Source: Larix sibirica
Lineage: Eukaryota; Streptophyta; Pinopsida; Pinales; Pinaceae
NCBI GenBank assembly: GCA_004151065.3
Contig: NWUY0304026902.1
Location: 1-12,090 of the forward strand
Direction of reading: 5' to 3'
DNA: 12,090 nt
A model generated the notes under the pieces. That model did not search any database. It was not told the origin of the DNA and saw nothing but the letters and a program-made list of their open reading frames with translations. Numbering within the stretch: the first letter of the stretch is position 1; each line of letters opens with the position of its first letter. Shown here one piece after another: positions 9,101 through 12,090 of the stretch. The translations under genes and the position numbers were made by a program.

Positions 9101-9913
9101 TAAAGCAGGTGACGTGATTTCAGCTTTATCAGTCTCACATACCTCTACCGCATTTTTCTTAGATTTTGAATTTGTATCTATACTAATTTTTGTTGTAGCT
9201 TTTGGGTTTCCCTTTGACAAAGTATTTGATTTATGAGAAGGTCTTGACTTCTGATTCTGGGAATCTGCATTTCGACCATTTTCTGGAACAGTAGAGTTAA
9301 CCTTCTTTGATTTCAACCGCGTAGAAAGTGGATTGGATACCATTTTGATCCCCTGGAATAGGATCAGATATTGCATTAGAATGGCAATCTTTCATCAAGC
9401 TTGTTTCCATAAAAGTTTATTCAAGGGAAATAATCATTCAAGAATAGCAAAAAACCACAGGTGCTATGGTTGACATACCTCAGTAGCCATTGGATTGTTT
9501 TCTGTTTCAAGAGGTTTTGATGCATCACTTCCTTCAAGAGATAAATTAGACTGCTGCTCCTGTTCAACAGGCATATCCCCAGTCTGGTTCGAGCCCCCAT
9601 TTGGTATTAAGGTAACTTCAACTTCTCCTTCACTTTTTCTAGGCAGTTCAGATTCAATCTCCTCATCTACCTTTAGATGATCTTGAAGCCCATCCACTTT
9701 TGTGCTTCCCATGTTTGTGTTTGCATCTTCCTCATTGTTCTCTTTACTAGACTCCAATAAGTTGTCGGGGAACTGAGAGCAGGGATCATCAGACACAGCA
9801 CCATTTTCATTAAGGACATCCGTTTGCTGGAAACTCTGATTTCTGTCTACATCCTGCTCTGTAGCTTCTCCATGAATTAATATATCAGAAGAAATGTCTA
9901 CGACTCCATCCAT
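6162..9913 (-). CDS. WDL: WAVE-DAMPENED2-like (TPX2-domain) microtubule-associated protein, 8 coding exons
   Basis: Coding exons in transcript order are 9913-9479, 9352-8906, 8706-8645, 8418-8335, 8175-8073, 7927-7856, 7685-7575 and 7268-6162. All seven introns are GT-AG, the phases agree, and the sum is 2421 bases: 806 residues plus TGA. The start is ATG 9913-9911, immediately after a CACAG acceptor, and an in-frame TAG lies 11 codons upstream in the unspliced sequence. Residues 1-145 are acidic, while 146-294 are basic and Ser/Lys-rich with [14 protein letters not shown] near 247-260. The TPX2 C-terminal/KLEEK domain spans about 364-452 ([52 protein letters not shown]). The tail is long, disordered-looking and partly repeated. 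By family, such proteins bind and bundle cortical microtubules and shape anisotropic cell growth. As I recall them, many relatives are nearer 400-500 residues, so this one is long. The exact paralogue is uncertain. Confidence 0.92.
6540..6902 (-). repeat. Three tandem ~40-residue repeats inside the last coding exon
   Basis: Protein residues ~561-600, 601-641 and 642-681 are diverged copies of one unit. Matching cores are [28 protein letters not shown] and [15 protein letters not shown]. Next come [17 protein letters not shown] and DEIAELKV, then [18 protein letters not shown] and NYQLRDSD. The unit is acidic, about 120 bases long, and sits after the TPX2 domain. A fainter fourth trace ([17 protein letters not shown]) may follow. 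Copies 2 and 3 are the most alike. Confidence 0.85.
7227..8114 (-). other. TPX2 C-terminal (KLEEK) domain, encoded across four exons
   Basis: This is the genomic extent of residues ~364-452, interrupted by three introns. It opens with [14 protein letters not shown] at the end of the 8175-8073 exon. The next exon carries [20 protein letters not shown], with the signature KLEEK at residues 381-385. The third carries [20 protein letters not shown] followed by MPEFY, and the last exon opens with [14 protein letters not shown]. The heptad-like charged pattern suggests a helical, tubulin-binding segment, as known for the family. All hallmark residues are present, so the domain is probably functional. 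Confidence 0.9.
8607..8634 (+). repeat. Perfect 14-bp tandem duplication in an intron
   Basis: acaaacaagggcga occurs twice without a change, at 8607-8620 and 8621-8634. It lies inside the intron between the 8706-8645 and 8418-8335 exons, about 10 bases from the 5' splice site. It is probably recent slippage. Confidence 0.95.
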
Positions 9914-11398
9914 CTGTGAAGCGCAAAATCCACAACAGCAATTCTATTGACCCGGTGATGCTCCTGGCAAAAGGGAATAGATGTAAGTAAACAAAGAATA
10001 CCATATCAACGGGAGGCAAACCTAGCTAGTCTTGACACTAATACCCTAGATATCAGAATTAAGAAAAGGGCATTTGCAGATAAAATTATCAGAATTTGAG
10101 TAAACAATTCTGGAGTATGGGCCTCAATCAGCAGCCCATAAAACATTGGGATTGGATTCAATATACAAAGTAAATGCTTAAGTAATTCCCCACACAGCCT
10201 TTCTCCACATAGAGATGTAAATGTGCAAATGTGAGTGAAGGAGCAAAAGGGTTAGGTTTAACATCAATTTCTCACTGCATGGTTCAACTCATACAAATCA
10301 GACAACCATAAAGGGAATCAATCGGCAAACCTATCAGATGTCAAGGAAACAACATATTAAAAGAAACAATGTCATGTTTAAATACATTTGATAGAACTGT
10401 AGAAGAACGCCCTGATAAGTTTCAAAACAATGCTACAGAAACACTGCAGCTCAGAGCCGGGGTGTTGGGTTGAAACGATAATTGAAATTCCAATTCAATA
10501 TGTTGTGAAAAGAAGTCCAAATAGACCTAAAGCTCAAGCAGATCTTCAGATCACATTGTTCTACAAACTTCCCACCTGTTGATTTGGAGAAAACCCTGGA
10601 TCACCAGGACCGCCATGAGCGAAATCATAAACAGAAGACTATGATGATACAAATTTGCAAGTGGTTGAACTTACATTTGAGCCCTGAGCTTCACCAACAC
10701 AAAATTGGAAAAAAAAACCTGCCCTATAATAAGCTTAAAGATGCCACATTAATGTTCATGGGACAAGAAAATTGGGGCTACATAATTTTGACAGATACAA
10801 GCTAAAAGGGATTAGCACCTCTCCCCACGGATTGAACCCTGGACAACCTGGCAAAGACGTTCATTCCACAACCAATTACGAAGTAGATTTTACATTCTTA
10901 ACTACATTCCGATTTCATAAGCCTCGACTTTCCATACAGGCGATCTGAATTTAACAGGGCTAATGCATGGCAGCACAGGGGGAAAAACAATGCAACACAA
11001 CCGAACTTTGCAAATTAAAAAACAAACCAAATTGCAGCAACCCAGCTGCATTCAAGAGCACATCAGTGGGCTGAGTAATAGAATTATGGAAATCAGAGTG
11101 ATTAGAATGAATGCCAATATTACCTGTAAAATGTGGGATCTATTGAACACAGTAAAGGATCAGAATGCCATTGAAACGCTCATTGGATACCAAAAAACAC
11201 ACACACAGTCGCCCACGATGCTTAGGACAATCTGAGCAGATTCCAGGCTGGAGGGGTTGGCAGCATTTCAGAAATAAGAAGAGAAGAACCCCTCTGCCCT
11301 CTAAAATGAAAGCCCAGCTCACCAACTCCCAATTGGGTCCTCTAGATTTAGTGGGTGCCTCTACCCCACACAGTCAAATGTAGAAGAAGAAAACTTAC
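9914..11398 (-). other. 5'-UTR intron of the WVD2-like gene
   Basis: The donor is GAG then GTAAGT on the minus strand (GT at 11398-11397). The acceptor is TTCACAG ending at 9914, directly before the start codon. The segment has no convincing coding exon; the open frames on its plus strand look like chance. It contains a probable SINE relic (about 10795-10890). Other splice-like sites inside it, for example TTTTACAG/GTAAT near 11125, leave room for an additional noncoding exon. Long leader introns of this kind often enhance expression in plants, but nothing here proves that. Confidence 0.6.
10795..10890 (-). mobile_element. Probable tRNA-derived SINE relic
   Basis: The minus strand contains GGTTCAATCCG at 10838-10828, matching 10 of 11 positions of the RNA polymerase III B box GGTTCRANYCC. 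It is preceded about 37 bases upstream by an A-box-like TTGGTTGTGGA (10875-10865), and TTGCCAGGTTGTCC lies between. This order and spacing are those of plant tRNA-derived SINEs. There is no tRNA cloverleaf, no obvious tail and no clear target-site duplication, so the ends are approximate. Confidence 0.45.
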
Positions 11399-11640
11399 CT
11401 CAATCCCCCTGGATGGGAAAGAGGAACAATTGGGAAAGCTGGCTATTTCTTAAAGAACTAACCATAACAATAAGCATCGTCCTAATAATATTGTTAACGC
11501 CAAAATTACTATGTCAGAAATCTTACTTGTTCGAGGCGATCCAACTCTATCCAGATGCGCTGCCTTGTTATGCAGATTCCGTCACTTCGAAATATATTCT
11601 CTTTTATGTACAGAACTTCAATCGACAGCAAATAGCTTTA
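11399..11640 (-). other. Putative noncoding first exon (5' UTR) of the WVD2-like gene
   Basis: The 3' end at 11399 is set by a consensus donor. The upstream end is a guess placed where base composition changes abruptly from mixed to very AT-rich at about 11640. A second donor-like site (AACAA then GTAAGA, minus strand, near 11525) could define an alternative, shorter first exon. No long coding frame joins it to the ATG at 9913. Confidence 0.4.
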
Positions 11641-11695
11641 GAGTAGATTTATTTTAATCTTGGATCTAGAGTATAGAGTAGATTTATCTTAATCT
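11639..11695 (+). repeat. 22-bp direct repeat at the upstream boundary
   Basis: tagagtagatttattttaat followed by ct (11639-11660) recurs at 11674-11695 with one substitution. The second copy also contains gtagatt...aatctac, a 7-base inverted repeat. The position is at the border between the mixed-composition leader and the AT-rich flank of the WVD2-like gene. Confidence 0.85.
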
Positions 11696-11955
11696 ACAAT
11701 ATTTTAAATATAAAACGTATGTCTTAATGGAAATTATTAATTTATTATATTATAAATAGTTTATTTATAATAATTGATGTTTAAACATAATTTAAAAAAA
11801 TATAAAATATCAACCTTAAAAAATGTTTATAAATTTGAAAATTATTTCTTAATTTATAAAAATGGGAGACATTGATTTTTCAAAATATGAGGTGAAGTAA
11901 TGACTACAGTTTTAGTATGGCAGTTTGAAGTGTAAACTTTTGTGATGCTTTTAAA

Positions 11956-11990
<35 letters not shown>

Positions 11991-12090
11991 GAGTGTTTTT
12001 ATTGAGAATTATTTTTTTATATGTATAAGGTTTTTTTTTCAGTGGAAAAGAGTCATATTATTGATATTCATTAGTGAATCAAATAGTACT
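11696..12090 (-). promoter_or_regulatory. AT-rich upstream flank, possible promoter of the WVD2-like gene
   Basis: This lies 5' of the putative first exon. A TATAAATA on the minus strand at 11769-11762 would be suitably placed for transcription starting near 11735, but such strings are expected by chance in sequence this AT-rich. No gene is visible here. Confidence 0.2.
11958..11986. repeat. (TA)n microsatellite
   Basis: 29 bases of uninterrupted alternating A and T, starting ata and ending tata before an A-run. It is likely to vary in length between individuals. Confidence 0.97.

Noticed and set aside
10828-10875. tRNA gene
   Set aside because: Only A/B-box-like promoter elements are present. 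No acceptor stem or anticodon arm can be formed, so a SINE relic fits better.
10584-11235. Plus-strand open frames of 73 and 90 codons
   Set aside because: They are Gln/Lys/Asn-rich chance frames inside the leader intron of the minus-strand gene. They have no family motif and no supporting splice structure.

Overview
This window comes from a plant nuclear genome. It is AT-rich, its genes are split by GT-AG introns, and it carries remnants of retroelements. The one intact gene I can build encodes a TPX2/WVD2-type microtubule-associated protein, a family typical of land plants. The style of the LINE remnant at the left edge (zf-RVT followed by a fused RNase H) vaguely recalls conifers, but that is only an impression and should not be used as a taxonomic call.

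Layout from left to right. Positions 1-1139 (+) hold the broken 3' part of a non-LTR retrotransposon: a zinc-knuckle reverse-transcriptase C-terminal domain, then RNase H. Positions 1140-1715 hold a short tandem repeat and an unexplained 142-codon open frame. Positions 1726-1972 hold two copies of a hairpin-bearing repeat of about 86 bp. Positions 1973-4600 are very AT-rich, without a supportable gene, and contain two short tandem duplications. Positions 4600-5870 lie 3' of the main gene and contain an old divergent duplication of about 300 bp whose two copies both keep splice-site-like sequences on the minus strand.

Positions 6162-9913 (-) contain the coding part of a WAVE-DAMPENED2-like gene. 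I resolved eight coding exons joined by seven canonical GT-AG introns. They give one uninterrupted 806-residue frame that starts at an ATG directly behind a splice acceptor and ends at a TGA. A 5'-UTR intron of about 1.5 kb (9914-11398) separates the coding part from a noncoding first exon ending at 11399 in a consensus donor. That intron seems to contain an old tRNA-derived SINE. Positions 11640-12090 are the AT-rich upstream flank, with a TA microsatellite.

The most notable features are the triplicated acidic segment of about 40 residues in the C-terminal half of the WVD2-like protein, its unusual length, a possible intron in the 3' UTR, and the repeat structures at the left. I found no strong evidence for a wholly new biological system.
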